Below are positions 8,923 through 17,873 of a stretch of 64,000 bases of DNA, one piece after another (the first letter of the stretch is position 1; the number at the start of each line of letters is the position of its first letter). Source of the DNA: Kroppenstedtia sanguinis (GTDB taxonomy: Bacteria > Bacillota > Bacilli > Thermoactinomycetales > DSM-45169); contig NZ_JBNPXF010000008.1 in NCBI RefSeq assembly GCF_050433445.1, positions 62,001 through 126,000 on the forward strand, read 5' to 3'. Made by a program: the position numbers and the translations under genes. The notes below the pieces were generated by a model that was not told the DNA's origin, searched no databases, and saw nothing but the letters and a program-made list of their open reading frames with translations.

Positions 8923-10629
8923 GTGACACAACGTATCGCTGGAGTGGGAGCCGCTCCTGGACTGGCTATCGGACAGGCGGTCCGGTGGCGCAAAGAACAG
9001 CCCCGGATGGAATCCCGAAAGGTAGAGAATCCGGAACAGGAAGTCGCCCGCTTAGAGGAAGAAGTTTTTCAGGCCAAGGAACAACTTACCCGCCTGCGGG
9101 AAACCACCCGGGAGCGGATGGGAGACGAAGAAGCAGAGATCTTTGATGCCCATCTGGCATTTCTCGATGACCCAGCTTATATCGGCGAAATGAAGAATCG
9201 CATCCTCGACCGTAAACAAAATGCGGAATCCATCTGTCAAGAAGTAACCGAAGAGATGTCACAAATGATGGCTTCCCTACCCGATGAGTATATGCAAGCC
9301 CGGGCTGATGATATCCGGGATGTGGGGACTCGACTCCTTCTCCTGTTGTCCGGTCAGAAGCCCTTTGATCCTTCTTTGATCCAACCGGGGAGCGTCGTCA
9401 TCGCCGAGGAACTAGCTCCATCGGATACTGCTCAATTCCCGCCAGGCATCGCTGCCATGGTCACTGCCCGAGGAAGCAAAACAGCCCACGCGGCGATCAT
9501 GGCCCGAACCCTTGGCATTCCCGCCGTTCTCGGTCTGGGGAAAGATTTGAGCCAGATTCAAGAGGGAGAAACACTGATCGTCGATGGCGAAGAGGGGTAC
9601 ATTACCCTGCATCCCGATCCTGACACTTTGAAACAGACCCAGGAGCAGATCGACCAGGAGCAGCAACTCCGGGAAGCCGCTCTGCAAAAAGCGGACCAAG
9701 AAGCGGTCACCGCTGATGGGGAACAAATCCAAGTCTTTGCCAACATCGGCAGTCCGGCAGATGTGGATGGGGCTCTAAAAAACGGGGCCGAAGGCATCGG
9801 ACTTTTCCGGACCGAATTTTTATATCTTGAAAATGACCATTGGCCGACAGAGGAAGAACAATATCAAGCTTATCGCCAAGTGTTGGAAGCCTTCGGGGAT
9901 CGGCCCGTGGTGATCCGCACCCTAGATATCGGCGGCGACAAAGATCTGCCCTATGCTGACCTGCCGGAAGAAGAGAATCCTTTTTTGGGACACCGGGCCA
10001 TCCGCTATTGTCTGTCCCAGCCGGAAATTTTCAAGACCCAGCTCCGTGCCCTCCTACGCGCCGGGGTTCATGGAAACCTTTGGATCATGTTCCCTATGGT
10101 GGAGAATCTCTCCGAGATCCGACAAGCAAAGACACTGTTAGAGGAATCTCGGAATGAATTGGAGACAGAGGGTGTCCAGACAGCGCGTAAATTGAAGACA
10201 GGCATCATGATCGAAGTGCCTGCGGCCGCTGTCATTGCCGATCTCTTGGCCAAAGAGGTGGACTTTATGAGCATCGGCACCAATGACTTGACCCAATACA
10301 CCCTTGCCGCCGACCGGGGAAATGAACGAGTGGCCTCTCTGTATGACGCCGCCCACCCCGCTGTCCTCCGCCTGGTTCGCCAGACCTGCGACGCAGCCCG
10401 TCAAGAGGGGATCGTGGTTGGAATGTGCGGAGAGTTAGCCGGCGACCCCCGGATGAGTGAAATTTTGATCGGGCTCGGTTTGAACGAACTCTCCATGAGT
10501 GCTGGAACCATACCGGAAGTAAAAGAGAGGATCCGGCAGGTTCAAACCGAGGAAGCCCGCGAACTGGCAGACAAAGTCCTCGTCCAGCCCACGCCAGAGG
10601 AAGTCCGTTCCCTGGCGGAAAGAGCTTGA
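8923..10629 (+). CDS. ptsI: PTS enzyme I (phosphoenolpyruvate-protein phosphotransferase)
   Basis: A 568-residue enzyme I that transfers phosphate from PEP to HPr. The phospho-His is in GSKTAHAAIMARTLGIPA at residue 189, its canonical place. The C-terminal PEP-binding barrel has RTEFLY, RTLDIGGDKDLPY and GTNDLTQYTLAADR, and the proton-donor Cys is in GMCGELAGD. GTG start with AAGGAAAGAAGGG upstream. Bacillota ptsI normally follows ptsH; here the upstream 475 bp lack an HPr gene. A perfect hairpin follows the stop. Confidence 0.96.
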   Translation: MTQRIAGVGAAPGLAIGQAVRWRKEQPRMESRKVENPEQEVARLEEEVFQAKEQLTRLRETTRERMGDEEAEIFDAHLAFLDDPAYIGEMKNRILDRKQNAESICQEVTEEMSQMMASLPDEYMQARADDIRDVGTRLLLLLSGQKPFDPSLIQPGSVVIAEELAPSDTAQFPPGIAAMVTARGSKTAHAAIMARTLGIPAVLGLGKDLSQIQEGETLIVDGEEGYITLHPDPDTLKQTQEQIDQEQQLREAALQKADQEAVTADGEQIQVFANIGSPADVDGALKNGAEGIGLFRTEFLYLENDHWPTEEEQYQAYRQVLEAFGDRPVVIRTLDIGGDKDLPYADLPEEENPFLGHRAIRYCLSQPEIFKTQLRALLRAGVHGNLWIMFPMVENLSEIRQAKTLLEESRNELETEGVQTARKLKTGIMIEVPAAAVIADLLAKEVDFMSIGTNDLTQYTLAADRGNERVASLYDAAHPAVLRLVRQTCDAARQEGIVVGMCGELAGDPRMSEILIGLGLNELSMSAGTIPEVKERIRQVQTEEARELADKVLVQPTPEEVRSLAERA

Positions 10630-10642
10630 AGAAACTACTCAC

Positions 10643-10684
10643 ACCAAGAAACCCCCATCCGGTTACGGATGGGGGTTTCTTGGT
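10643..10684. terminator. Perfect 19-bp stem terminator after ptsI
   Basis: ACCAAGAAACCCCCATCCG pairs perfectly with its complement across a GTTA loop. It sits 14 bp after the ptsI stop. There is no long T run after it, but the stem itself carries TTT, and its symmetry lets it act on both strands. Confidence 0.75.
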
Positions 10685-10733
10685 ACACAGAGAAGGGATC
10701 TGAAAGATACTTCACCCTGACTCAAAATAAATG

Positions 10734-10758
10734 AAGCGCCTCCAACCCGGAGGCGCTT
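10734..10758 (-). terminator. Terminator of speD
   Basis: Perfect 10-bp stem AAGCGCCTCC/GGAGGCGCTT with a 5-nt loop, followed on the minus strand by CATTTATTTT. Located 19 bp past the speD stop. Confidence 0.8.
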
Positions 10759-10776
10759 GGATTTCAGTTGTTCAGA

Positions 10777-11178
10777 TTACTTTTTGAACAGTCTGACTTG
10801 CGGTTCGGGTTGGGCTACCTCAATCGGCCCGTCACCACGTCGCATCACCTTTTCAAAGGCTTGCGTCGGCTTCAGCACATCCATCATGTAGCGAATCGCA
10901 ACTGCCGGATCCACTCCATGACCACAAGTGTAACAATCCAGTGCGGCAAACCCTTTTTCAGGATAGGTGTGGACGGAAAGATGGCTCTCTGACAGAAGCA
11001 CAAGAACCGTGGCTCCCTGTGGCTCGAAGTTCTGAGCCTGTGATGACAACACCGTGGCACCGCACTTCTCCGCAGCCACTTTCATATGCTTCTCCAGCAG
11101 AAGGGCATCGTTGAGCAGATCAAAATCGACACCCCAAGCATCCATGGCTACATGACGTCCGAAAGTGGAATATTCCAT
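10777..11178 (-). CDS. speD: S-adenosylmethionine decarboxylase proenzyme
   Basis: A 133-residue bacterial AdoMet decarboxylase that makes the aminopropyl donor for spermidine. The autocatalytic cleavage motif LSESHLSVHTYPE is present; cleavage before Ser65 would form the pyruvoyl cofactor. The catalytic Cys lies in LDCYTCG. ATG at 11178 (MEYSTFGRHV) matches the family start and has AAGGGGG upstream; the 23 extra upstream codons lack family similarity. No spermidine synthase gene is adjacent. Confidence 0.93.
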   Translation of the reverse strand: MEYSTFGRHVAMDAWGVDFDLLNDALLLEKHMKVAAEKCGATVLSSQAQNFEPQGATVLVLLSESHLSVHTYPEKGFAALDCYTCGHGVDPAVAIRYMMDVLKPTQAFEKVMRRGDGPIEVAQPEPQVRLFKK

Positions 11179-11367
11179 TCCTTCGGCCCCCTTCCTAGGA
11201 AATATGGTGTTCAGCCAATATTCCGCTAGGATCTGCTCATTCACCACGGGGGAAGGTTAGTCCATAGAGGTCCCAACCCTTTCAGTGAATCTTGGATCCT
11301 TCTAGCGCAATTTTGCAAGAATCAACTTACCACACTTTCCGATGGGGCGCAATCATTTTTTGCCGGT

Positions 11368-11626
11368 CAGGACTGTTGATAACCAGGAAAATGGATGGAT
11401 GAAACTAAATCGACCTTTTGCTCTTCCCATTGCCCCCATCGTAAAATATGGCTTGAGGGGACGGGGTGGTGAGAGGGCTACGATCTCTTGCAAAGAACGC
11501 ATAGCGAGACCCGGGAGCGGAAAGCGACCCTGGCGAGACTTGTGCCCTATGGGTGCAAAGACTCTTCACCTTCCCACCATCCCGACCTGTTTTCCTGCCT
11601 AAAATATAAGCTAATCAACACGCCTG
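11368..11626. mobile_element. MITE-like element, copy C (259 bp)
   Basis: Ends CAGGACTGTTGAT and ATCAACACGCCTG. Flanks TTTGCCGGT and TTTACCGGT match in 8 of 9 positions. It carries the same extra 65-bp internal segment as copy A and is very similar to it overall. Confidence 0.87.
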
Positions 11627-11658
11627 TTTACCGGTATATTTTACGGGAAAGGCGCAAG

Positions 11659-11682
11659 AAAAAACCGCCACCGAGGTGGCGG
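11659..11682 (-). terminator. Terminator of fabI
   Basis: Stem CCGCCAC/GTGGCGG with a 4-nt loop, followed on the minus strand by TTTTTTC. Six bp past the fabI stop. Confidence 0.85.
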
Positions 11683-11687
11683 AGAGT

Positions 11688-12458
11688 TCACATCCCCATG
11701 ATATTGTATCCGGAGTCCACATGGATCACTTCTCCTGTGATTCCCCGAGCCATATGGCTGCCCAAAAATACGGCGGTATCCCCCACTTCGGAAGCATCGA
11801 TCCCCCGGCGCAACGGAGAACGTTCTTCCACCACGTGAAGCATCGAGTTGAAATCCTTGACCCCCTTGGCGGCCAGGGTCCGGATTGGACCAGCGGATAT
11901 GGCATTGACTCGGATATTATCTTGTCCCAGGTCATAAGCCAAATATTTCACGCTGGTTTCCAGAGCAGCTTTGGCGACACCCATCACATTATAGTTGGGG
12001 ATGACCCGCTCAGCACCCATGTAGGTCATCGTAATGATGCTCCCGCCTTCTTTCATCAGCGGGCGAGCCGCGTTGGCTGTAGTAACCAGTGAGTAAGCAC
12101 TGATATCCTGGGCCAGGGCATATCCGTCCCGAGAGGTTTCCACATAAGGGACCTCCAAATCCTCCTTCTTGGCGAAGGCAATGGCGTGAACCATGACATC
12201 CAGACCATCCCATTTCTGACCGATCGTATCAAAGAGGTGACGGACATCCTCGTCAGAGGTGACATCACAGGAGACACACAGAGAACCGGGCATCTCCTTA
12301 TCCACCAAACCCTTTACCTTCTTTTCCAACCGTTCTCCCTGATAGGTGAATGCCAGCTCCGCTCCCTGTTCATGGAGCGCTTGGGCAATCGCCCAGGCGA
12401 TGCTCCGCTGGTTAGCCACTCCCATGATGAGCGCCCGTTTACCTTCCATCAGTTTCAT
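11688..12458 (-). CDS. fabI: Enoyl-ACP reductase (NADH-type FabI)
   Basis: A 256-residue short-chain dehydrogenase-type reductase for the last step of each fatty-acid elongation cycle. The N-terminal GVANQRSIAWAIAQ is the FabI variant of the nucleotide-binding loop. The active-site Tyr and Lys are spaced by six residues in YNVMGVAKAALE. VNAISAGPIRTLAAKG is the usual substrate-loop segment. ATG at 12458 (MKLMEGKRALIMG) has AAAGGGG upstream. It is monocistronic with its own terminator. Confidence 0.95.
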   Translation of the reverse strand: MKLMEGKRALIMGVANQRSIAWAIAQALHEQGAELAFTYQGERLEKKVKGLVDKEMPGSLCVSCDVTSDEDVRHLFDTIGQKWDGLDVMVHAIAFAKKEDLEVPYVETSRDGYALAQDISAYSLVTTANAARPLMKEGGSIITMTYMGAERVIPNYNVMGVAKAALETSVKYLAYDLGQDNIRVNAISAGPIRTLAAKGVKDFNSMLHVVEERSPLRRGIDASEVGDTAVFLGSHMARGITGEVIHVDSGYNIMGM

Positions 12459-12625
12459 CGGGTGTTCCCCTTTCCTATGTAAGCTTTCGGATCGACCCAG
12501 CAAGATTAGTACCAGCTACTAAATCCATTTCAGCGTATCGGAAAAAACAAGGAATGTCAATGTCTCCTCCATCCTTCACCTGAAAGCGGAATTTCCAGGC
12601 TCACTCGTAGGGAAAATTGAATACA

Positions 12626-12655
12626 AAAATCCCCTCCCGTCAGGAGAGGATTTCC
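12626..12655 (-). terminator. Terminator of nagB
   Basis: AAATCCCCTCC/GGAGAGGATTT stem with a 5-nt loop, followed by TTTTGTATTC on the minus strand. It lies just beyond the stop at 12660. Confidence 0.75.
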
Positions 12656-12659
12656 TCTT

Positions 12660-13421
12660 TTAGCCCAAATCGGCCTCCACCAGGGAGAGGGCCTCCTGAT
12701 CTGCGATCAGGGTCACATCCTCATGTGAGCGAAGGATCGAAGCGGGGAGATCCGGAGTGATCTCTGTTTCCGTCAGCAGACGCTGGAGCACCGGAGCTTT
12801 CTTCGCTCCTGACGCGAGCAATAAAATACCGCGACTCTTGAGGATCGTCGCCATTCCCATCGTGATCGCATGGGTGGGTACCTGTTGTGGATCCTCAAAA
12901 TGGATTTGGTTCGCCTGCCGGGTAGACTCGTCCAGTTGTACCACCTGAGTCTCACTGGAGAAGGGTGTTCCCGGCTCATTAAAGCCGATATGGCCGTTTA
13001 CCCCGATCCCCAATAGTTGCAAATCGATTCCCCCAGCCTGTCGGATCATCTCCTCGTAACGGCGACATTCCGCCTCGGGTTTTTCTGCAGACCCATCGGG
13101 AAGATGTGTGTTCCCCTGGGGGATGTCCAGATGGCGAAACAGGTGCTGGTCCATGTAAGTATGGTAACTATGAGGATCATTGGCGGCCAACCCCACATAC
13201 TCATCCAGATTGAACGTGGTCACTTGATGGTAGGAGGTTCCTTGTTCCTCATGGTCACGTACCAATTCCCGATAAGTCCCCTCAGGGGTACTCCCTGTAG
13301 CCAAACCGAGCACGGAGGCAGGATGTTGACGAACCACTGCAATGATTCTCCGGGCTGCCTCCCGGCTCAACTCCTCATAATCGGAAACAGCTACCACTTG
13401 GATCTTGGATTTCGATACCAT
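12660..13421 (-). CDS. nagB: Glucosamine-6-phosphate deaminase
   Basis: A 253-residue enzyme converting glucosamine-6-phosphate to fructose-6-phosphate and ammonia. Family motifs: GLATGSTPEGTYREL (phosphate loop), FNLDEYVGL (catalytic Asp), GVNGHIGFNEPG (catalytic His with its Glu partner). ATG at 13421 follows AAGGGGA; 13 upstream in-frame codons are less well supported. No nagA or GntR-type nagR is adjacent. Confidence 0.94.
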   Translation of the reverse strand: MVSKSKIQVVAVSDYEELSREAARRIIAVVRQHPASVLGLATGSTPEGTYRELVRDHEEQGTSYHQVTTFNLDEYVGLAANDPHSYHTYMDQHLFRHLDIPQGNTHLPDGSAEKPEAECRRYEEMIRQAGGIDLQLLGIGVNGHIGFNEPGTPFSSETQVVQLDESTRQANQIHFEDPQQVPTHAITMGMATILKSRGILLLASGAKKAPVLQRLLTETEITPDLPASILRSHEDVTLIADQEALSLVEADLG

Positions 13422-13544
13422 ATCGATTTCCCCTTCCTCAACCGCTGAAATCATGCTCATCCATACTTTATCATTCTAATTCAAGCACCCCACGACCGCA
13501 AATTCCTTGCAATGACCTCATTCCAAAATCATTTTTCAAATTAA

Positions 13545-14456
13545 TTACATCACGGTTTCCCCTATTGATAAAACCTTCAATTGCTCCCTTGGCAGCTGGC
13601 GTTTTTTCCATTCACGCAGTAAACGCTCTAAGGCCTCGGGACCTGTGTCATCTGCCAATCGATATGCACCATAATGCATAGGAACAAATTGCTTCGCCTC
13701 TAATTCAATAAATGCCTTTACACTATCTTCAGGAGAAATATGCGAATCTGCCATAAACCATTCAGGTTCATAGGCACCAATTGGCATAAATACGATATCA
13801 ATCATAAAACGTGCAGCTATTTCCTTAAAACCTGAGAAAAATCCTGTATCCCCCACAAAATAAAACGTTTTACTGGTAGTTTGAAATATCCACCCACCCC
13901 AATGGGAAGTATTCATATCGTTAAGCGACCTTCTTGTCCAGTGCTGAGCTGGTACAAAGTGAATTTTGATCCCTTCATATTCAAACGATTCCCACCAGCT
14001 CATTTCTCTTACATTTTGATAACCTTTTTTTATAAAAAGAGATTTCATCCCAATGGGAACAAAATAGTATGGATTTCCTTTTAGTTTTTTCAACGTCGGA
14101 AAATCAAGATGATCATAGTGACCATGTGAAATGACCACAACATCGATTTCTGGCAAATCTTCCAACGGAATTCCCGGTTCAGTTAATCGCTTCTGAAAAC
14201 CCATTCGCTTCGCCCATACTGGATCAGTAAGTATATTAAGGCCATCAAGTTGAAACAAAAAAGTAGAATGTCCAATCCAGGTATAAGAAATTCGACTTCT
14301 GTTTTCCTTAATTTCTTGGATCCTTTTTTTTGAACATTGCGGTATATTTTCAGTTAAATCCTTCTTTTTACTTCGTCTTTCCTTCAGCCACTTTCGCATA
14401 TCTCGAAACGTTTTCTTATTCGACACACCATTCAAATTAACATACCTTGTCTTCAT
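13545..14456 (-). CDS. Metallo-beta-lactamase-fold hydrolase (NAPE-PLD/UlaG-like)
   Basis: A 303-residue MBL-fold protein. SHGHYDHLD gives the HxHxDH metal motif; further ligands are likely in GDTGFFSGF and the late PMHYGAY His. WIGHSTFLFQLDGLNILTDP is typical of NAPE-phospholipase-D/RomA-like members. ATG at 14456 has GAGAGGAGA seven nt upstream. The gene is visibly more AT-rich and Lys-rich than its neighbours, with AT-rich flanks, suggesting acquisition from a lower-GC Bacillota. Substrate unknown. Confidence 0.85.
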   Translation of the reverse strand: MKTRYVNLNGVSNKKTFRDMRKWLKERRSKKKDLTENIPQCSKKRIQEIKENRSRISYTWIGHSTFLFQLDGLNILTDPVWAKRMGFQKRLTEPGIPLEDLPEIDVVVISHGHYDHLDFPTLKKLKGNPYYFVPIGMKSLFIKKGYQNVREMSWWESFEYEGIKIHFVPAQHWTRRSLNDMNTSHWGGWIFQTTSKTFYFVGDTGFFSGFKEIAARFMIDIVFMPIGAYEPEWFMADSHISPEDSVKAFIELEAKQFVPMHYGAYRLADDTGPEALERLLREWKKRQLPREQLKVLSIGETVM

Positions 14457-14668
14457 AATTTCTCCTCTCGGACAGAGGGTCAAGTTCCGTTGTCCCAGTC
14501 CTTTCTATCAAATTTGACATAATGATTATCCTTTTATTTTTGGTGTCTATTTTTCTACGCTATAAACTATTTTATATCTTTTAATGCAGGTTGCTCTGCA
14601 TTAAATACTCACTATTTATCATTCTCAGTCATGGCAGATATAAGTTTTTGCAAAGTATTATTTCTTTG

Positions 14669-14961
14669 CAGGCGTGTTGATTAGCCATATTTTAGGTGAG
14701 GAGATCGTGTTCACCCACGCGACCGTTGCCACCCGGCAAGGAAGTGAAATCTGGCCGCTCCCAATCTGACCATCGGGCAGGGGCAAATCCTTACGGAAGC
14801 AACACAGGGAAGATGTTGCCCCTAAACGCCCTCCCTCCAGATTCTCCGCTGGGTAGGATGGCAACCTTGCTATCGAGATTGTAGTGCCTGTGGTGCAAAG
14901 GTCGCTTTGGCAGCACACGACTCCCTTCCGCCGCCCATTTCCTGGTGAATCAACAGCCCTG
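14669..14961. mobile_element. MITE-like element, copy D, variant core (293 bp)
   Basis: Ends CAGGCGTGTTGATTAGCC and GGTGAATCAACAGCCCTG with a perfect 9-bp duplication ATTTCTTTG (14660-14668 and 14962-14970). The middle differs from the common core and matches the inner part of copy G in opposite orientation. This defines a second sub-type sharing only the ends. Confidence 0.9.
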
Positions 14962-15385
14962 ATTTCTTTGGTTTCTTCTCCTCCCAGACTTTTAAATGCA
15001 CCCCAAAAAGAAATTCCTGTTAATTATACTACTATTTGAAGAGATTTAAATGGAAAATGGCTGCATCTCTGCCCATCAGAAAAATTTCTCCTCCCTCTCG
15101 TCGGGGATGAAGTCTCTTTTTTTGCCATCACAACGGTTGTTTCTTTGTAATACCTAAAGGAATCTGGTCATCGATTTGGATGTCAGGTGTATCCCTGATG
15201 CGTGAGGTGTATGGGAATAGTTGAAGGTAGGGGTTCGGACGACTGGAAATCCTGTTAGCCAAGGTGGAGTCGGATCAGTGGTCCCACCAAGCGCAGGAGA
15301 ATATGAGGCCCCTGTTGGATCTGGCCCGTCATCTGGGTACAGATCCCGTCGATCGATCTGAACATCCGGTCAATATGTTTGATCT
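14962..15385. other. Non-coding gap between two MITEs
   Basis: No credible gene. Positions about 15215-15385 show a short plus-strand open stretch (RLEILLAKVESDQWSHQAQE and on). It meets a stop just beyond the MITE when the insertion is removed in silico, so it may be decayed coding DNA. Confidence 0.35.
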
Positions 15386-15555
15386 CAGGCGTGTTGATTC
15401 GCCTTATTTTAGGAAGAGCCTTTGCGCTCCTTGCAATATCGTAGCCCTCCCACCCTTCCCATCCCCTCAAACCATATTTTACGATGGGGACAATGGGGAG
15501 AGCGAAAAGGTCGTTACGTTCCCATCACCCACTTTATCGTTCATCAACAGCCCTG
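15386..15555. mobile_element. MITE-like element, copy E (170 bp)
   Basis: Ends CAGGCGTGTTGATTCGCC and GTTCATCAACAGCCCTG, with a perfect 9-bp duplication GTTTGATCT at 15377-15385 and 15556-15564. Same compact core as copy B in the reverse orientation. Confidence 0.92.
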
Positions 15556-15637
15556 GTTTGATCTGTATTGATCTGGAATGAAGTCCTAGTCGGAAACCAG
15601 GATCCTGCAGCGCGCTGAGGTCGCTGGCCCTGTCGAC

Positions 15638-15979
15638 TCAGACCGTCTCCTTCCTCCCCAGGATGTCCCTATGCATCCGGTATTCCACCCCGCCTAGGAT
15701 GACACCGGCCAACAGGGCCACCGGGAAACGGACATGGGAGCCGGGAAACAGAAACTGGCTTCCCCAGATGACAGCCACCATAAAGGAACCGCCAGCGAGG
15801 GTAGACAGGGGATTTCCCAGCAGGGGCAACACCCAACGGTCGGCAAAATGGCCCACCGTGGCCAGGAAGAGGACGACTCCCACCGGAGCCAGGATGGTAG
15901 AATAGCTCAATCCATCCAGCAACAGGTAAATTCCGTGTAGAACGGTCATATAGATCACCACTTTGAGAAGAAAGTTCAC
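15638..15979 (-). CDS. DUF2512 (YndM-like) membrane protein
   Basis: A 113-residue protein with four predicted hydrophobic segments (FLLKVVIYMTVLHGIYLLL; ILAPVGVVLFLATVGHFA; TLAGGSFMVAVIWGSQFLF; ALLAGVILGGVEYRMH). Length and the ending EYRMHRDIL fit the DUF2512/YndM family of Bacillota, whose function is unknown. GTG start with GGAGGAGGGA upstream. Confidence 0.75.
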   Translation of the reverse strand: MNFLLKVVIYMTVLHGIYLLLDGLSYSTILAPVGVVLFLATVGHFADRWVLPLLGNPLSTLAGGSFMVAVIWGSQFLFPGSHVRFPVALLAGVILGGVEYRMHRDILGRKETV

Positions 15980-16021
15980 GTTCCATCCCTCCTCCTCTTA
16001 ATATGCCTCCCATATACGCAG

Positions 16022-16074
16022 AAAACCGAAACCCTCCTTTCCCGAGAGACGGGAAAGGAGGGTTTCGGTTTTTC
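16022..16074. terminator. Strong bidirectional hairpin
   Basis: About 23 bp of near-perfect stem (AACCGAAACCCTCCTTTCCCG and its complement) around AGAGA. It ends the minus-strand operon that begins at 17417; T runs flank both sides. Confidence 0.85.
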
Positions 16075-16084
16075 CTGTACGACT

Positions 16085-16471
16085 TCACCAGCCCGCCTTC
16101 GGGTGCCGTTTCAGAAAAACTTCCGGAAACAATAGCATGGGGGTCTCCTTTTGCAACGCATCCAATGCTTCTGTGACAATCAGAATAGAAAAGAAGCCGT
16201 GTGCCCGTTCATCCATGAGCAATCGTCCCCCGTGATCTTTGGCAAAGGCGAGAGCTCGTTCTGTCCCGTCCTGCAAACGGAAGCAGAAGATATAGGCGTC
16301 TTCCTGCCGGTCATACAACCAGACCCGCTGCGCTCCGCGAAAGGGAAGACGGACCTCCTCCTCCCACTCAGGCACATGGAGCATCAGCACATTTTTCTCG
16401 GCCAACTCCGCCCAGCTGCCATCCTCAGGAATGGCAGCCTCCGTGATTCGGGGTACATATCGTTCAGCCAT
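16085..16471 (-). CDS. Conserved-looking hypothetical protein (128 aa)
   Basis: An acidic soluble protein with no signal or membrane segment. It reads like a compact alpha/beta domain (EVRLPFRGAQRVWLYDRQED, DERAHGFFSILIVTEALDAL). It overlaps the stop of the phosphatase-superfamily gene by 8 bp, so it is translationally coupled to it. Function is unrecognised. Confidence 0.7.
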   Translation of the reverse strand: MAERYVPRITEAAIPEDGSWAELAEKNVLMLHVPEWEEEVRLPFRGAQRVWLYDRQEDAYIFCFRLQDGTERALAFAKDHGGRLLMDERAHGFFSILIVTEALDALQKETPMLLFPEVFLKRHPKAGW

Positions 16472-17417
16472 GTCCTTCCCCTCTTTCTTCCCGCTTTCTA
16501 TCTGTTTGCTCTAACAGATGGAGCAACAACGGGGTGATTCCGGTTAAATCCCATACCTCACGCTCCGCAGCAAATCGGGAGGCCGCATCTGCACCAGCTC
16601 CCACCACCAACGTGGGAACTGGATGAAAAGTGTGTGTATTCCTCCGCAAATCTTCGCTGTTCCCATGGTCACTAACCAACACCACTGTATCTTCTTCCCG
16701 TAAGCCAAGCACTACTTCGCCGAAAAACCGGTCGTACTCTCGGATCACTTGGCCCGCCAAGGTGGAATCCCGACGGTGACCTGCTAAGTCGGTCAGAAAA
16801 AACTCGTGGACCACCACGTCATAGTCCTTGCCGAGACCCAACAGGTGGCGGCCAGCCAGTTCCGGCTCGATCACGGGTACTTCCGGATTTTTCTCCACCA
16901 GGGAGCGTCGGGTTAGGTCATGGTGAACCGCACGTCCCTGTATCAGCCGATCCAACATCCGCAAGGGCTGACCCGAACTCAGCATCGTAGCAGTAGACAC
17001 AGAGATCCATCCTCTGCGGGTTGTAGGAAGTTCAAAATAATCCTGAGAATAGCTGTTGGAAAAAGTAGCCTTCCATCCGCCGGCTTCCGCTTGGTGGTAC
17101 AGGTTGTCCTGTTCCACCCATTCCCTCAATCGCCAAAAAGGCAACCCACGCTGATGCTCTCCCATCGCCTGGGGCCCATTGCGACCGGTAAAGATCGTCG
17201 CTTGCCCTGTCGCGCTCTGAGGCAGACCTTCCACTCCCAGCTTGGCATCTGTCGACAGGAGGAGGCTATTCTTCCCGTGGCCCCCCACGGCTTCCCCGAT
17301 GAGAGGCATCCCGCCTAACGTCTGCTCTAGATGGGGAGTGGACTCCGTGTACCAGGGATTCCAATCGGCTCGCTCCCCGAGTCCCACCCCGTCGATAAAC
17401 AACAAAAAGACCGACAT
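16464..17417 (-). CDS. Alkaline phosphatase-superfamily metalloenzyme
   Basis: A 317-residue protein of the phosphoglycerate mutase/alkaline phosphatase superfamily. An N-terminal metal Asp lies in FLLFIDGVGLGE, a TGQATIFTGRN segment holds the probable nucleophile Thr, and C-terminal metal ligands sit in VSDHGNSEDL and THTFHPVPTL. It lacks the inserted domain of phosphopentomutase and iPGM, so the substrate is unknown. ATG at 17417 follows GGAAGGAGG. Divergent from yfhH and coupled to the following hypothetical gene. Confidence 0.8.
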   Translation of the reverse strand: MSVFLLFIDGVGLGERADWNPWYTESTPHLEQTLGGMPLIGEAVGGHGKNSLLLSTDAKLGVEGLPQSATGQATIFTGRNGPQAMGEHQRGLPFWRLREWVEQDNLYHQAEAGGWKATFSNSYSQDYFELPTTRRGWISVSTATMLSSGQPLRMLDRLIQGRAVHHDLTRRSLVEKNPEVPVIEPELAGRHLLGLGKDYDVVVHEFFLTDLAGHRRDSTLAGQVIREYDRFFGEVVLGLREEDTVVLVSDHGNSEDLRRNTHTFHPVPTLVVGAGADAASRFAAEREVWDLTGITPLLLHLLEQTDRKREERGEGHG

Positions 17418-17532
17418 CCCGCGCCTCCTTCCCGAACCCATCCTTGTCCTCACCATTGTATCACAGGAAACATCCCCCGGCCTTTGGTATAATACCTGTG
17501 TATCCTCAGGAACACGCCGAGGAGGGCAGTCC

Positions 17533-17847
17533 ATGATTCAATACAATAACATGAGCCGGGAGGAATTGGAGCAAGAGATCCGGCGTCTGGAACTAGAAGA
17601 AAACCGGGCCCGCCGTTCCACCATGCCTGGAGAAGAAACGGTGATCCGACAAAAAATCAACTTTGCCAAGTCCTACCTGACCGATCCGGATACTATCCGG
17701 CCCGGGGAACGGTTTGCGGTTGAAGGAGACTCCCGCCTGTTTGAAGTGGAATATCTCAGAGGTGTGATGGCTTGGGGTCGGTGGCAAGATGAACAGATCC
17801 TCTCCGCCCTTCCCATCGGCATCTTGATACCGGCTTCCCCCTCATGA
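17533..17847 (+). CDS. yfhH: YfhH/DUF1811 family protein
   Basis: A 104-residue protein that fits Bacillus YfhH in length and pattern (MSREELEQEI start, KINFAKSYLTDPDTIRPGE, FEVEYLRGVMAWGRW, ALPIGIL). The biochemical role of the family is not established. ATG at 17533 has GAGGAGG eight nt upstream. A TATAAT-like box lies about 40 bp upstream. It is followed after 26 bp by the FlhA-C-like gene, probably in one transcript. Confidence 0.85.
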   Translation: MIQYNNMSREELEQEIRRLELEENRARRSTMPGEETVIRQKINFAKSYLTDPDTIRPGERFAVEGDSRLFEVEYLRGVMAWGRWQDEQILSALPIGILIPASPS

Positions 17848-17873
17848 TTGAGTTTTTGTCAGGAGGTAGAATG

